Positions 8,597 through 17,302 of a stretch of DNA of 64,000 nucleotides are shown here, one piece after another. Source of the DNA: DATCJA01 sp963814955 (lineage in GTDB: Bacteria > Acidobacteriota > Vicinamibacteria > Vicinamibacterales > UBA2999); NCBI GenBank assembly GCA_963814955.1, contig CAWFEX010000004.1:310001-374000 (forward strand), read 5' to 3'. Numbering within the stretch: the first letter of the stretch is position 1; each line of letters starts with the position of its first letter. The notes under the pieces are model-generated. The model searched no databases and was not told the DNA's origin. It worked only from the letters and a program-made list of their open reading frames with translations. The position numbers and the translations under genes are program-made.

Positions 8597-9691
8597 ATGA
8601 AGAATGTGTTGGCGCTCGTCGTCCTGTTGCTGGCCTCGCCTTCGCTGGCGCAGCAGAACGTTCCCGAAATCCCGTTCGAGTCGGTGCCGGACTTCTTCAA
8701 GCTTCCCGCAGGGATGAACTTCGGCGAAGTATCGGGCGTGGCGGTCAACTCGAAGGGACACGTCTTCGTCTTTACGCGCTCGAACAGCGCCGGCGGGCCC
8801 GCCTATGCGCCGGCGGCGGCTCAGCTGCTCGAGTTCGGTCCGAAGGGCGAGTTCATTCGTGAAGTCGGTCGCGGTCTCTACGCGTGGTCGTTCGCTCACA
8901 CCGTGCGGGTCGATCGCGACGACAACATCTGGGCGGTCGACAAAGGGTCGGACATGATCGTCCGGTTCAATCCTTCCGGCCAGATTGTGATGGTGTTCGG
9001 GCGCCGGAAGGAATCCGCTGACGCCGAGACCGGGCCGTGGGAAGAGGTCGAGCCGCCGCTGCCGCACATCGATGGGCTGTTCCGGCAGCCCACCGATGTT
9101 GCCTGGGATTCGAGCGGCAACATCTACATCAGCGACGGCTACGTCAACTCCCGCGTCGCCAAATACGACCGCAACGGAGACTGGGTGAAGTCGTGGGGTG
9201 AACATGGAACGGGACCGGGCCAGTTCCGTCTGCCGCACGCCATTGCGATCGATCGCAACAACAATATCTACGTCGGCGACCGGAGCAATCGTCGGATTCA
9301 GGTCTTTGATGTCGAAGGCAAATTCCTTCGGATGTTCACCATCGACGTGCCTCCGGATTCGCGAACGCGCGCCGTCAACGGCAACACGCCCACAGGCGAC
9401 CGGCTCGCTGCGGTGATCGGTGCGCCCAACTCGATCTGCATTCCGCCCGGCGGCAGCCAGGTGATGTTCGTCGGCGAATCGACCTATCCGGGCCGCATCT
9501 TCAAGGTGTCGCTCGATGGCAAGGTGCTGGGGGTCATTGGGCGGTCAGGGCGGCTTCTCAAACAGTTTTCCGGCGCGCACGGGCTGGCCTGCCCGTCGGA
9601 CAACGAGATTTACGTTGCCGAAACGTCGAACTGGCGGGTGCAGAAGCTGCTGCTGCGGCAGCCGGCGGATGCACGCACCGCGCGCCGTTAG
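8597..9691 (+). CDS. Secreted NHL-repeat beta-propeller protein
   Basis: A 364-residue paralogue of the preceding NHL protein. I start it at ATG 8597 because GAGGAG sits 7 bases upstream; ATG 8582 in frame is less likely. A signal peptide ends near SPSLAQ. Blades include TVRVDRDDNIWAVDKGSDM, VAWDSSGNIYISDGYVNSR and AIDRNNNIYVGDRSNRRIQ. The role is probably periplasmic binding or lyase activity as for its neighbour. The amidase starts 5 bases after its stop, so these two are very likely cotranscribed. Confidence 0.8.
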   Translation: MKNVLALVVLLLASPSLAQQNVPEIPFESVPDFFKLPAGMNFGEVSGVAVNSKGHVFVFTRSNSAGGPAYAPAAAQLLEFGPKGEFIREVGRGLYAWSFAHTVRVDRDDNIWAVDKGSDMIVRFNPSGQIVMVFGRRKESADAETGPWEEVEPPLPHIDGLFRQPTDVAWDSSGNIYISDGYVNSRVAKYDRNGDWVKSWGEHGTGPGQFRLPHAIAIDRNNNIYVGDRSNRRIQVFDVEGKFLRMFTIDVPPDSRTRAVNGNTPTGDRLAAVIGAPNSICIPPGGSQVMFVGESTYPGRIFKVSLDGKVLGVIGRSGRLLKQFSGAHGLACPSDNEIYVAETSNWRVQKLLLRQPADARTARR

Positions 9692-9696
9692 ACGTC

Positions 9697-10992
9697 TTGA
9701 ACGCCATACGGCCCGTCACGGGCCTCCGCTTCGCTGACTGGCTCTCCGCCTCGCGCGATGACCGCGAACGCGAAGTGCAGGCCTGTATTCACCGTATCCG
9801 CGAGCTCGACCCGTCGGTTCACGCCTGGGTCGAGGTGCGACCCCAGGCTCCGACGGGGGACGGTCCGCTCAGCGGTATCCCGTTCGCGGCGAAAGACATC
9901 ATCGAGACGCGTGGACTCCCCACCGAGTACGGCTCGCCCATCTACAAGGGTCGCATCGGGACGGAAGATGCGGGCATTGTCACCGAATTGCGGCGGCGCG
10001 GTGCCATCCTGATGGGGAAGACCCATACCACGTCGTTCGCGTACCGGACGCCGGCGCCGACGCGCAACCCGCACAACCTCGAGCACACGCCTGGCGGCAG
10101 CTCCAGCGGATCGGCGGCGGCCGTCGCGACAGGCATGGTGCCGTTCGCGCTCGGCACGCAGACGCAGGGATCCGTCCTCCGGCCCGCGTCGTTCTGCGGC
10201 ATCGCCGGGTTCAAGCCGACATACGGGCTCATCGCGATGGACGGCGTTCTTCCGTTTGCGAAAAGCCTCGACACGCTTGGATTTTTCACCGCGACGGCAG
10301 TCGACATGCTTGCTCTGTGGGAAGCCCTCGGACACGCCGTTTCCGTAGGGCGCGGCTTTACGCCGCGCCAGGCGGGCCGTAAAGGCCCGACCTACGGGAG
10401 CTCTCAGGCGGCGGACCCGCCACTCGAGTTCCCCCTTGGGGTGCCCGAACCCATGCCCGAGGTCGAGGCCCCGATGGCGTTTGCATTTCAAGATGCGGTG
10501 TCGCGACTGCGCGAACGAGGCACATCTATTCAGTCAGTCGATCTCGGTGACATGCTCTCCCGGTTGAACGACGCCTCGCGGGTCGTGATGTCGTACGAAG
10601 CGGCGCGGTTTCATGAGCAGCGATACCGCGAGCACGGTTCGAAGCTGGACGAACTGGCCGCATTGATACGGGAGGGGCTTCAACGTGGCGACGCGCAGTA
10701 CGACGAAGCGCGCGCGTACATCAGTGTGTGCCAGACGCGTTTGAAAAAGCTGTACGAGGCGACGCCGGTGATTCTGGTCCCTGCGGCAGTGGGGCCGGCG
10801 CCATTCAGCCTTGCGTCCACTGGCGATCCCCGCATGAACGCACCATGGACGGCGGTTGGCGCCCCTGCCATCTCAATTCCCATGGCGGCCGTCGACGGCT
10901 TGCCCCTCGGGCTCCAGCTCACGGCGGACCGCGGCGACGACGCACGCGTGCTTCGCACGGCCGTGCGCGTCGCCTCGGCGCTCGAGTCGTAA
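9697..10992 (+). CDS. Amidase signature family protein with an in-frame REPIN-like insert
   Basis: A 431-residue amidase hydrolysing carboxamides. Lys66 (AAKDIIE), the GGSSSGSAAA loop and Ser159 (QTQGSVLRP) form the Ser-cisSer-Lys triad. The start is TTG 9697, 5 bases after the previous stop; no clear ribosome site, so translation may be coupled. A tract VGRGFTPRQAGRKGPTYG (nt 10345-10395) is the translation of an intergenic palindromic repeat, inserted as 51 bases and thus in frame, in a loop between the catalytic core and the C-terminal part. No signal peptide, so cytoplasmic. It ends 3 bases from the convergent propeller gene. Confidence 0.85.
   Translation: MNAIRPVTGLRFADWLSASRDDREREVQACIHRIRELDPSVHAWVEVRPQAPTGDGPLSGIPFAAKDIIETRGLPTEYGSPIYKGRIGTEDAGIVTELRRRGAILMGKTHTTSFAYRTPAPTRNPHNLEHTPGGSSSGSAAAVATGMVPFALGTQTQGSVLRPASFCGIAGFKPTYGLIAMDGVLPFAKSLDTLGFFTATAVDMLALWEALGHAVSVGRGFTPRQAGRKGPTYGSSQAADPPLEFPLGVPEPMPEVEAPMAFAFQDAVSRLRERGTSIQSVDLGDMLSRLNDASRVVMSYEAARFHEQRYREHGSKLDELAALIREGLQRGDAQYDEARAYISVCQTRLKKLYEATPVILVPAAVGPAPFSLASTGDPRMNAPWTAVGAPAISIPMAAVDGLPLGLQLTADRGDDARVLRTAVRVASALES
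10345..10395 (+). repeat. REPIN-like inverted pair inside the amidase gene
   Basis: Begins GTAGGGCGCGGCTTTACG and ends CTAC. It holds a GGCGCGGC/GCCGCGCC stem followed by a GGGCC/GGCCC stem, the head-to-head layout of two REPs. The first half is nearly identical to 15819-15843. Confidence 0.75.
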
Positions 10993-10995
10993 TTT

Positions 10996-12903
10996 CTATC
11001 TCGACGATTGAAGCGTTCTCGTCGTCCGGAACGGGTATCCGGGTGGTCCGTTCAAGTAATACGCTCCAAGCGTCGTGATCTTGTCCATGTCGGGATACAT
11101 CACGCTGATCGCCGGAGCGCGTTCGCTCCCGCGCGGCGAGAACCAAACCGCGCCGTCCCGGGTGACCTGGATCTTCGGCGTATCCGCGTCGAACTGCGGT
11201 TTCGGGTAGTAGGTGAACGTCGCGTCGCGAGGATTGAACCTGCCGATTGCAGCCGATCGGTCAGGAGCCGGCGAATCGGCAAACCAGATGTAGCCGTCGG
11301 CGTCTTCTGCCACGTCGTAGGGCTGCGAGTTGGGCCACGGTACGGTGTACTCGGTGAACTTGCCGGTGGTCTGATCCAGCTTTGCCAGCTTGCCCGGCCG
11401 TTTGCCTGCCGCCCAAATCCCGGTCCAGATGTTGTTCTTCGAGTCGACGTTCAGCCGCCGGATCTGACTCGGGTAGGTGGGCGGGGTGAATTCCGTCCAT
11501 TGATTGTTGCTCGTATCGAATTTGGCAAGCTTGCCGCCGCTCCACTGGGCCATCCAGATGTTGTCGTTCCGATCCGCGATGATGCCGTATGGAATCGAGT
11601 GCGCGGTCGGAACACGAAACACCGTCACCTTGTTCGTGGCACGATCCCACTTGCTCAACGCGCCACCCATGATCCACCCGACGTAGATGTTGCCCTTGGA
11701 GTCGAGCGCGAGCGACTGCAGCCACTTGATGGAATTGCGGACGGTGTTGTCGGGATCCATTGGAATCTGACGCTCGAACTGCTCGGTCTTCGGGTTGAAC
11801 ATCAGCAGCCGCTTCGCTGTGGACGTCTGGACGCCGCTGTGCTCGGGAAGCCAGATCATGCCGTCCTGATCGACGAGCACCTCGTGGGTGCCGTTTTTCG
11901 GATCCGGCAGCAGAAAGTCCTTCTGGACGCCGGTGCGTGGATCGAGCTTGACCAGCCGGTGCGGATATCCGCGATCCGTGAGCCAGACGTTGCCGTCATG
12001 GTCGAAGCGGACGTCCTGCCCCACCCGGCGGCCGCGATAGCCGATGTTGACGTATTCCGGCGCTTTGCTCCCCTGGCCCGGGGGATCGAGCGGCAGGTAG
12101 TACTCGATGTACATCGTCTTTCCGAGCGCCGACTCATCGACCGGTGCGTCGCGGTCCGAGCGAACCCCGCGCGGCTTGGCATCCGGCCCGAAATTCTTCG
12201 TCATGTAGGCCAGCAGCTCCGCGCGGTCCTGCCGCGAGAAGGGCAGGACAGACGTGCGAGACGACAAGAGACCTTCGGCGTAGGTCGCCGCGTCGCGGTC
12301 TCTCAGCAGCCCGCCGACCATGTGCTCGATGCGCGAGTTCCAGACCGCCTCGGTCGCGGGACGCGAGGGCAGGAAGTTCTCACCGTGACAGATCATGCAG
12401 ACCTGCTCGGCCACCGCTTTACCCGGACCTGCCGGATAGATCTCGTCATAGCTGGCGAGCGTAAGCGTCGTCGCGGGACCGGTAATTTCCCGTTCGAGTG
12501 ACGTGTCTGCTCCCGGGGTGCCGCTGCTGGCGTTCGCGTTGCGTAGCGAGAGGTTCAGTCGCGGGTTGTCGCCGGCTTTCAGCGACACCTTCTGCACATC
12601 CGATTGAAGCCCCTTCGCGGTAACAGTGATCTCGTAGTTGCCAGGAAACAAGGACACCGCGCGAAACTGCCCCGCATTCGTGAACACCATGTACATGATG
12701 TTCTTGTCCACGTTGCGGATGTAGACCTGGGCGGCCTTGAACGGTGCGGACGCACTCACCGAGCCCGATAGCCGCGCCATGCTTGCGGACGTGACGGCCC
12801 TTCCCGGGGTCTGTGCAGCGGCCGGTTCGCCGCTGATATTGAAGACGGCGTAGCCAACGGCAAGCCCCATGGTCAAGCCAACCACTACCTTCCATGTGCT
12901 CAT
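10996..12903 (-). CDS. Secreted streptogramin-lyase-like propeller fused to a c-type cytochrome segment
   Basis: A 635-residue exported protein. GGAGGAGGA before ATG 12903 fixes the start; the frame is open upstream to 13134 but lacks a ribosome site. Order: leader (1-32), carboxypeptidase regulatory-like beta-sandwich (about 40-125), a heme c site VCMICH with EQVC context (about 165), then a Vgb/SMP-30-like seven-bladed propeller with repeated NVWLTDRG, GMIWLPEH and NIYVGW blades. The combination suggests a periplasmic redox or sensing protein rather than antibiotic resistance. A perfect TATAAT lies about 58 bases upstream. It converges on the amidase gene. Confidence 0.8.
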   Translation of the reverse strand: MSTWKVVVGLTMGLAVGYAVFNISGEPAAAQTPGRAVTSASMARLSGSVSASAPFKAAQVYIRNVDKNIMYMVFTNAGQFRAVSLFPGNYEITVTAKGLQSDVQKVSLKAGDNPRLNLSLRNANASSGTPGADTSLEREITGPATTLTLASYDEIYPAGPGKAVAEQVCMICHGENFLPSRPATEAVWNSRIEHMVGGLLRDRDAATYAEGLLSSRTSVLPFSRQDRAELLAYMTKNFGPDAKPRGVRSDRDAPVDESALGKTMYIEYYLPLDPPGQGSKAPEYVNIGYRGRRVGQDVRFDHDGNVWLTDRGYPHRLVKLDPRTGVQKDFLLPDPKNGTHEVLVDQDGMIWLPEHSGVQTSTAKRLLMFNPKTEQFERQIPMDPDNTVRNSIKWLQSLALDSKGNIYVGWIMGGALSKWDRATNKVTVFRVPTAHSIPYGIIADRNDNIWMAQWSGGKLAKFDTSNNQWTEFTPPTYPSQIRRLNVDSKNNIWTGIWAAGKRPGKLAKLDQTTGKFTEYTVPWPNSQPYDVAEDADGYIWFADSPAPDRSAAIGRFNPRDATFTYYPKPQFDADTPKIQVTRDGAVWFSPRGSERAPAISVMYPDMDKITTLGAYYLNGPPGYPFRTTRTLQSSR

Positions 12904-12960
12904 CTCGTCCTCCTCCATGCAGAGGTGCCGCGCAATGTTGCCGTTATCCGAATTGGGGGA

Positions 12961-12966
12961 ATTATA
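12961..12966 (-). promoter_or_regulatory. Candidate -10 element for the propeller/cytochrome gene
   Basis: A perfect TATAAT on the minus strand 57 bases before the ATG at 12903, leaving room for a leader with the GGAGGAGGA site. No good -35 hexamer is visible at 17 bases. Confidence 0.4.
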
Positions 12967-13025
12967 GCTCCCATGCCGCGCCGAGCCGGCTACGCGCGCG
13001 CAGCGCGCCAAGTAGATACTGCAAA

Positions 13026-13068
13026 CAGCGAAGGGCTCGCCTCGTGGACGACGGGGAGCCCTTCGCTG
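13026..13068. promoter_or_regulatory. Perfect 13-bp inverted repeat upstream of the radical SAM gene
   Basis: CAGCGAAGGGCTC at 13026-13038 is mirrored exactly by GAGCCCTTCGCTG at 13056-13068, with a 17-base spacer. It lies in the divergent gap, just before a TATAGT at 13082-13087. It could be an operator, an RNA hairpin, or another palindromic repeat. Confidence 0.45.
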
Positions 13069-13081
13069 CGGGCGCTCAAGG

Positions 13082-13087
13082 TATAGT
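13082..13087 (+). promoter_or_regulatory. Candidate -10 element, radical SAM gene
   Basis: TATAGT ends 9 bases before the GTG start at 13097. No Shine-Dalgarno is present, so a leaderless transcript is possible. Confidence 0.3.
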
Positions 13088-13096
13088 GAACGAACC

Positions 13097-14432
13097 GTGA
13101 GCAGCCCATTGCCCCTTGCTGCGGACGATCGCACTGAGGTTGGCAGCTACTTCGTCGCCACGTATCCGCCGTTCTCTGTCTGGACGACCGGCGCCGTCGA
13201 GCGCGACGGCGTACCCGCGCTGCAGAGGCCGCCGGCGCCGGGAGTGCCGCTCGGGATGTACCTCCACATCCCGTTCTGCCGCAAACGGTGTCACTTCTGC
13301 TACTTCCGCGTTTACACCGACAAGAACGCCCAGGAGGTGGCCGACTATCTCGACGTTCTCGCGCGCGAGCTGGAGCACTACTGGAAGACGCCTGCGATAG
13401 CCGGACGGCCCCTGAGCTTTGTCTATTTCGGCGGCGGCACGCCGTCGTTTTTGTCCACACACCAGCTCGAAGGGCTGGTCGCGCGACTCACGGCGGTTGC
13501 GCCGTGGCGCGACGCCGAAGAGGTCACGTTCGAATGCGAGCCGGGCACGCTCACGCAAGGGAAGCTGGAAGCGATTCGACGCATCGGCGTGACGCGGCTG
13601 AGCCTCGGCATCGAAAACTTTGACGACCGCATCCTCGAGCTGAACGGCCGCGCCCACCGCTCGCGCGAAGTCTTTCGCGCCTACGAACAGGCGCGAGCTC
13701 TCGATTTTCCCCAGATCAACATCGATCTGATTGCCGGCATGCTGGGTGAGACAGAGGAGAACTGGCACGCCTGTGTTCAGCGTGCCGTGGAGCTCGACGC
13801 CGACAGTGTGACCATCTATCAGATGGAGCTTCCGTTCAATACGGCGATCAGCGGCGATCTCTTGAAGGGGACCGGCCGATTCGATGAGCCGGTCGCGGGA
13901 TGGGCCACCAAGCGCCGGTGGGTCGAGGAGGCGTTCGAGGCGCTCGAAGCGGCGGGCTACCGCGTGGGAAGTGCCTATACCGCTGTCAAGGATCCGTCAC
14001 GCACCCGCTTCGTGTATCGCGATCGTCTCTGGCAAGGCGCCGACATGGTCGGCCTCGGCGTGGCGTCCTTTGGCTATATCAACGGCGTCCACGTGCAGAA
14101 CCTGGACACCTGGGAGAAATACAGCTGCGGCGATTGCCCGCGGCGAGCTTCCCCTTGGCCGGGCCTACCGACCGTCGGAGGAAGAGCGTATGATCCGCGA
14201 GCTCGTTCTTCAAATGAAGCTCGGCTCGATCAGGCCGCCGTACTTCCGCGACAAGTACGGCGTCGACGTTCTGGAGCGCTTCCGCAGTCAACTCGACGGG
14301 CTGTTGGCCGAGGGCTTCCTGGCCGCGGCCACGGCGGATGTCGTGTCGCTGACCCGCCAGGGCCTGTTGCGCATCGATGCTCTCCTCAGCCGGTTCTTTC
14401 TCCCGCAACACGCCGGCATCCGTTACACCTAG
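13097..14432 (+). CDS. Radical SAM protein, HemN/HemW-like, frameshifted
   Basis: Coproporphyrinogen III oxidase-like radical SAM protein of 444 residues after correction. HIPFCRKRCHFC supplies the cluster cysteines 61, 65 and 68; YFGGGTPSFL and the GTLT and IENF blocks follow the HemN pattern. A HemN C-terminal domain (GRAYRPSEEERMIREL, then DKYGVDVLERF) is in the next frame; one extra base near 14126 breaks it. GTG start. Family members are oxygen-independent oxidases, heme chaperones or methyltransferases. The partner halogenase-like gene 59 bases downstream makes a tailoring role possible; that is inference. Confidence 0.8.
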
Positions 14433-14457
14433 CGAGGCTTCGCCTGAAAGCAACTGA

Positions 14458-14484
14458 GTACATGTGTCCGGCTTCAGCCGGACC
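14458..14484 (+). repeat. TGTCCGGCTTCAGCCGGACC palindrome
   Basis: A palindromic repeat ending 7 bases before the halogenase-like ATG. Copies at 21493-21565 and, with a changed stem, 61384-61411. The foot here is GTAC rather than GTAG. Confidence 0.65.
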
Positions 14485-14491
14485 AGGGACT

Positions 14492-15806
14492 ATGGACGAT
14501 TCAAATCCTGATGTCGTGGTGATTGGCGGCGGGCCGGCCGGTTCGACGGTGTCGACGCTATTGGCCCAGAGCGGTGTGCGCGTCCAGCTCTTCGAGCGCG
14601 AGCGCTTTCCGCGCTTTCACATCGGCGAATCGCTGATTCCAGAGACCTACTGGGTGCTCAAGCGGCTCAACATGCTCCCGAAAATGCAGGCGAGCCACTT
14701 CGTCAAGAAATACAGCGTGCAGTTTGCCAATGCCGACGGCAGGCTGTCGGCGCCGTTCTACTTCTGGGACAACAAGCCTCACGAGTGTTCGCAGACATGG
14801 CAGGTGGTGCGCAGCGAATTCGATCAGATGATGCTCAACAACGCGCGCGAGCACGGCGTGGAGGTCCACGAAAGCGTCCGCGTCGTCGAGGTCCTGTTCG
14901 AGGCAGAACGCGCCGTCGGCGTCAGGATTCGGCCGCAAGACGGTCCGGACCGTCAGGTGCGCGCGAAGGTCGTCGTGGACGCGAGTGGACAGAACGGACT
15001 GCTCCAGAACAAGCTGCGGTTGCGCATCTGGGATCCGGTGCTCAACAAAGGCGCCATCTGGACGTATTGGCAAGGCGCATACCGCGACACGGGGCGCGAC
15101 GAGGGCGCGACGATGGTGCTGCAGACCGCCGATCGTCAAGGCTGGTTCTGGTACATCCCTCTGCATGACGACGTTATCAGCATCGGCGTGGTGGCGCCGT
15201 TCGACGCGCTGTTCAAGGGGCGTGGTGCCGTACGCGCAGACGTACGAGGAAGAAGTCGAGCGCTGCCCCGTGGTGAAGCAGCGCGTCAGCAGTGCGAAGC
15301 GCGTGACTGGCTACTTTGCGACCAAGGATTACTCGTACCGGGCACGGAACGTCTCGGGCGACGGATGGGTGCTGGTCGGCGACGCATTCGCGTTTCTCGA
15401 TCCGCTGTACTCATCGGGGGTGCTGCTTGCGCTGCGATCCGGTGAAATGGCTGCTGACGCCATCGTCGACGGTCTCGCCAAAGGTGATACATCCGCAGCC
15501 CAGCTTGGCAGGTGGGGCCCGATCTTCAACGAGGGTGTCGACCGAATGCGTCGGCTGGTGTGCGAGTACTACGACGGGTTCAGCTTTGGTGCGTTCGTGC
15601 GCGCGTACCCGCACCTGCGCGGAACCGTGACAGACCTCCTGATCGGCGATCTGTTCGAGAACAAGGTGGACAAGGTCTGGCAGCCTATGGAGTCACTTTA
15701 TCCGCCCGGGAAGGTGCCGATCCCGCCATGGAGCGCGGGCCTGCCGGTTGAGCGGGCAGAGCACAAGGCCAACGAGCTCGTTCTTCCTGACGGTCGGAAG
15801 CCATAG
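14492..15806 (+). CDS. FAD-dependent oxidoreductase, flavin halogenase-like, frameshifted
   Basis: A 437-residue flavoprotein after correction. The N-terminal VVVIGGGPAGSTVSTLL binds FAD; FPRFHIGESLIPETYWVL and GWFWYIPLHDDV are blocks seen in the tryptophan-halogenase-like branch, and DGWVLVGDAFAFLDPLYSSG is the second FAD block. The Trp-rich motif resembles but does not exactly match the canonical W-W-IP. One extra base in the GGGG run at 15217-15220 splits the gene. It could be a halogenase or a halogenase-like monooxygenase; the partner radical SAM gene suggests a shared pathway. A REP palindrome sits at its 5' end. Confidence 0.75.
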
Positions 15807-15818
15807 GTTCACTCTCAC

Positions 15819-15919
15819 GTAGGGCGCGGCTTTACGCCGCGCCAGGCGGGCCGTACCACCTCCGCCAAGGCTGCGGTGGTCCGCCGTAGCTTTACGCGAA
15901 GGCGGAAAGCCCGCCCTAC
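15819..15919 (+). repeat. Compound REPIN-like element
   Basis: Starts GTAGGGCGCGGCTTTACG and ends CCCGCCCTAC, with GCGGTGG/CCACC and other stems between. It fills the gap between the convergent halogenase-like and antiporter genes and could act as a bidirectional terminator. Confidence 0.7.
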
Positions 15920-15920
15920 T

Positions 15921-17189
15921 TCAGCGTGCGCGATCTGACGACACGATCGCCAGGCTATGCGCGTCTGCCGGTTGGGCCCTGGCTCTGATGAGCGAAACCA
16001 GCGGCGAGGTGGCGAGCGTGGTGATCAGCGCCATCATCACCATCATCGAAAAGAGCACCGGCGACAGAATGCCCAAATCGAGGCCGATGTTGAGCACCAC
16101 GAGCTCGACGAGACCTCGCGTGTTGAGCAGCACGCCAATCAACGACGCCTCCACCCATGACGCGCCCATGACGCGAGCCGCCACCGCGGAGCCGACGCCC
16201 TTGCCGATCACCGCGACCACAAGAATCAGCAGCGCCTGCACCCAGAGGTCTGGGCCGCTGATGAGCTGTACGTTCGTGCGCAGGCCGCTGAACGCAAAGA
16301 AGAGCGGCAGCAGCAGCGCGGCCGCGATCGGTTCGACGCTCTGCGCGAACACACGTTCGGCCTGCGTCGCACGCGGCATGGTGACGCCAGCGAAAAAAGC
16401 GCCGAACAGCGCGTGGACGCCGAGGACTTCCGTCGTGTAAGCCGACGACACCATGACGATGAGGACAATGCCGATATCCGCCGGCGCTGTTCCGAACTTC
16501 GTGCCGCGACGCTGGGCCATGCGAGCGAGCGCCGGCCGGACCGCCGTCATCATCAGCAGGCCGTAGGCTGCGAGTCCCACGAGTGGGACGCCGGCGTCGT
16601 TGAGGCTGCCCGAGCGGGCAATGGCGGTGATTGCCGCCAGAATCAACCACCCCGCCGCATCGTCAAAGGCCGCGCATGCAATTGCCAGTGTGCCGATGCT
16701 GGTCTTCAGGAGACGCTGATCGTCGAGAATGCGGACGAGCACCGGAAACGCCGTGATGCTCATTGCGGTCCCCATGAAGAGCGAAAGTGAGAATCGGCCA
16801 ACATCCGAAGGCGCATAGCGGTACCACGCGACCGCCGCGACACTGCTTCCAAGCGCGAACGGCACGATGATGCTGACGAGGCTGATGACGAGCGCGAGCC
16901 GGCCTATCGCGCGCAGACGACTCACGTCGAGGCGCCAGCCAATCAGGAACATGAACAGCACCAGTCCCACCTGACTGATCATGCTGAGCGCGGGGAGTGA
17001 CGATGCCGGGAACAGCAGCGCCGAGAGCCGAGGTGCCACCCAGCCGAAGCACGAGGGGCCGAGCAGGAGGCCGATCATCATCTCGGCGATGACCGGAGGC
17101 TGCCGCAGTTTTCCGAACACCGGCGTGGCCAGGCGGCACAGCGCAAGAATGACGGCGATCTGCAGAAGCAGTAGAGAGGGATTCGGCAC
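15921..17189 (-). CDS. Cation/proton antiporter, CPA2 (Kef-type) family
   Basis: A 422-residue inner-membrane protein with about twelve hydrophobic segments. AFDDAAGWLIL carries the paired Asp of the CPA2 ion site; an early PPVIAEMMIGLLLGPS block and a NTRGLVELVVLNIG block are also typical. No C-terminal nucleotide-binding (TrkA-N) domain, so it lacks the usual Kef gate and resembles the short antiporter form. GTG start at 17189. It exchanges K+ or Na+ for protons; which ion is not clear. No partner gene is adjacent: the VOC gene is divergent and the halogenase convergent. Confidence 0.88.
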   Translation of the reverse strand: MPNPSLLLLQIAVILALCRLATPVFGKLRQPPVIAEMMIGLLLGPSCFGWVAPRLSALLFPASSLPALSMISQVGLVLFMFLIGWRLDVSRLRAIGRLALVISLVSIIVPFALGSSVAAVAWYRYAPSDVGRFSLSLFMGTAMSITAFPVLVRILDDQRLLKTSIGTLAIACAAFDDAAGWLILAAITAIARSGSLNDAGVPLVGLAAYGLLMMTAVRPALARMAQRRGTKFGTAPADIGIVLIVMVSSAYTTEVLGVHALFGAFFAGVTMPRATQAERVFAQSVEPIAAALLLPLFFAFSGLRTNVQLISGPDLWVQALLILVVAVIGKGVGSAVAARVMGASWVEASLIGVLLNTRGLVELVVLNIGLDLGILSPVLFSMMVMMALITTLATSPLVSLIRARAQPADAHSLAIVSSDRAR

Positions 17190-17302
17190 CGGCAGCGCGG
17201 CGAGTGTACTGCGGCCGCTTTCGAATGGTCACTAGGTCAACCGTGACTCTTGGTCTAAGATGCGCGCTGGACGTTGCGTCAATTCGACGGAAGGAGTCTG
17301 CC

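Noticed and set aside
13097..15445. A single 782-residue radical SAM-oxidoreductase fusion
   Set aside because: The middle of that frame is unlike either family, while the natural C-terminal HemN domain and the flavoprotein end lie in other frames. Two genes with one extra base each explain it better.
15819..15919. Intrinsic terminator between the halogenase-like and antiporter genes
   Set aside because: Strong hairpins are present but without T-runs, and the same sequence recurs elsewhere including inside a gene. Listed as a repeat instead.
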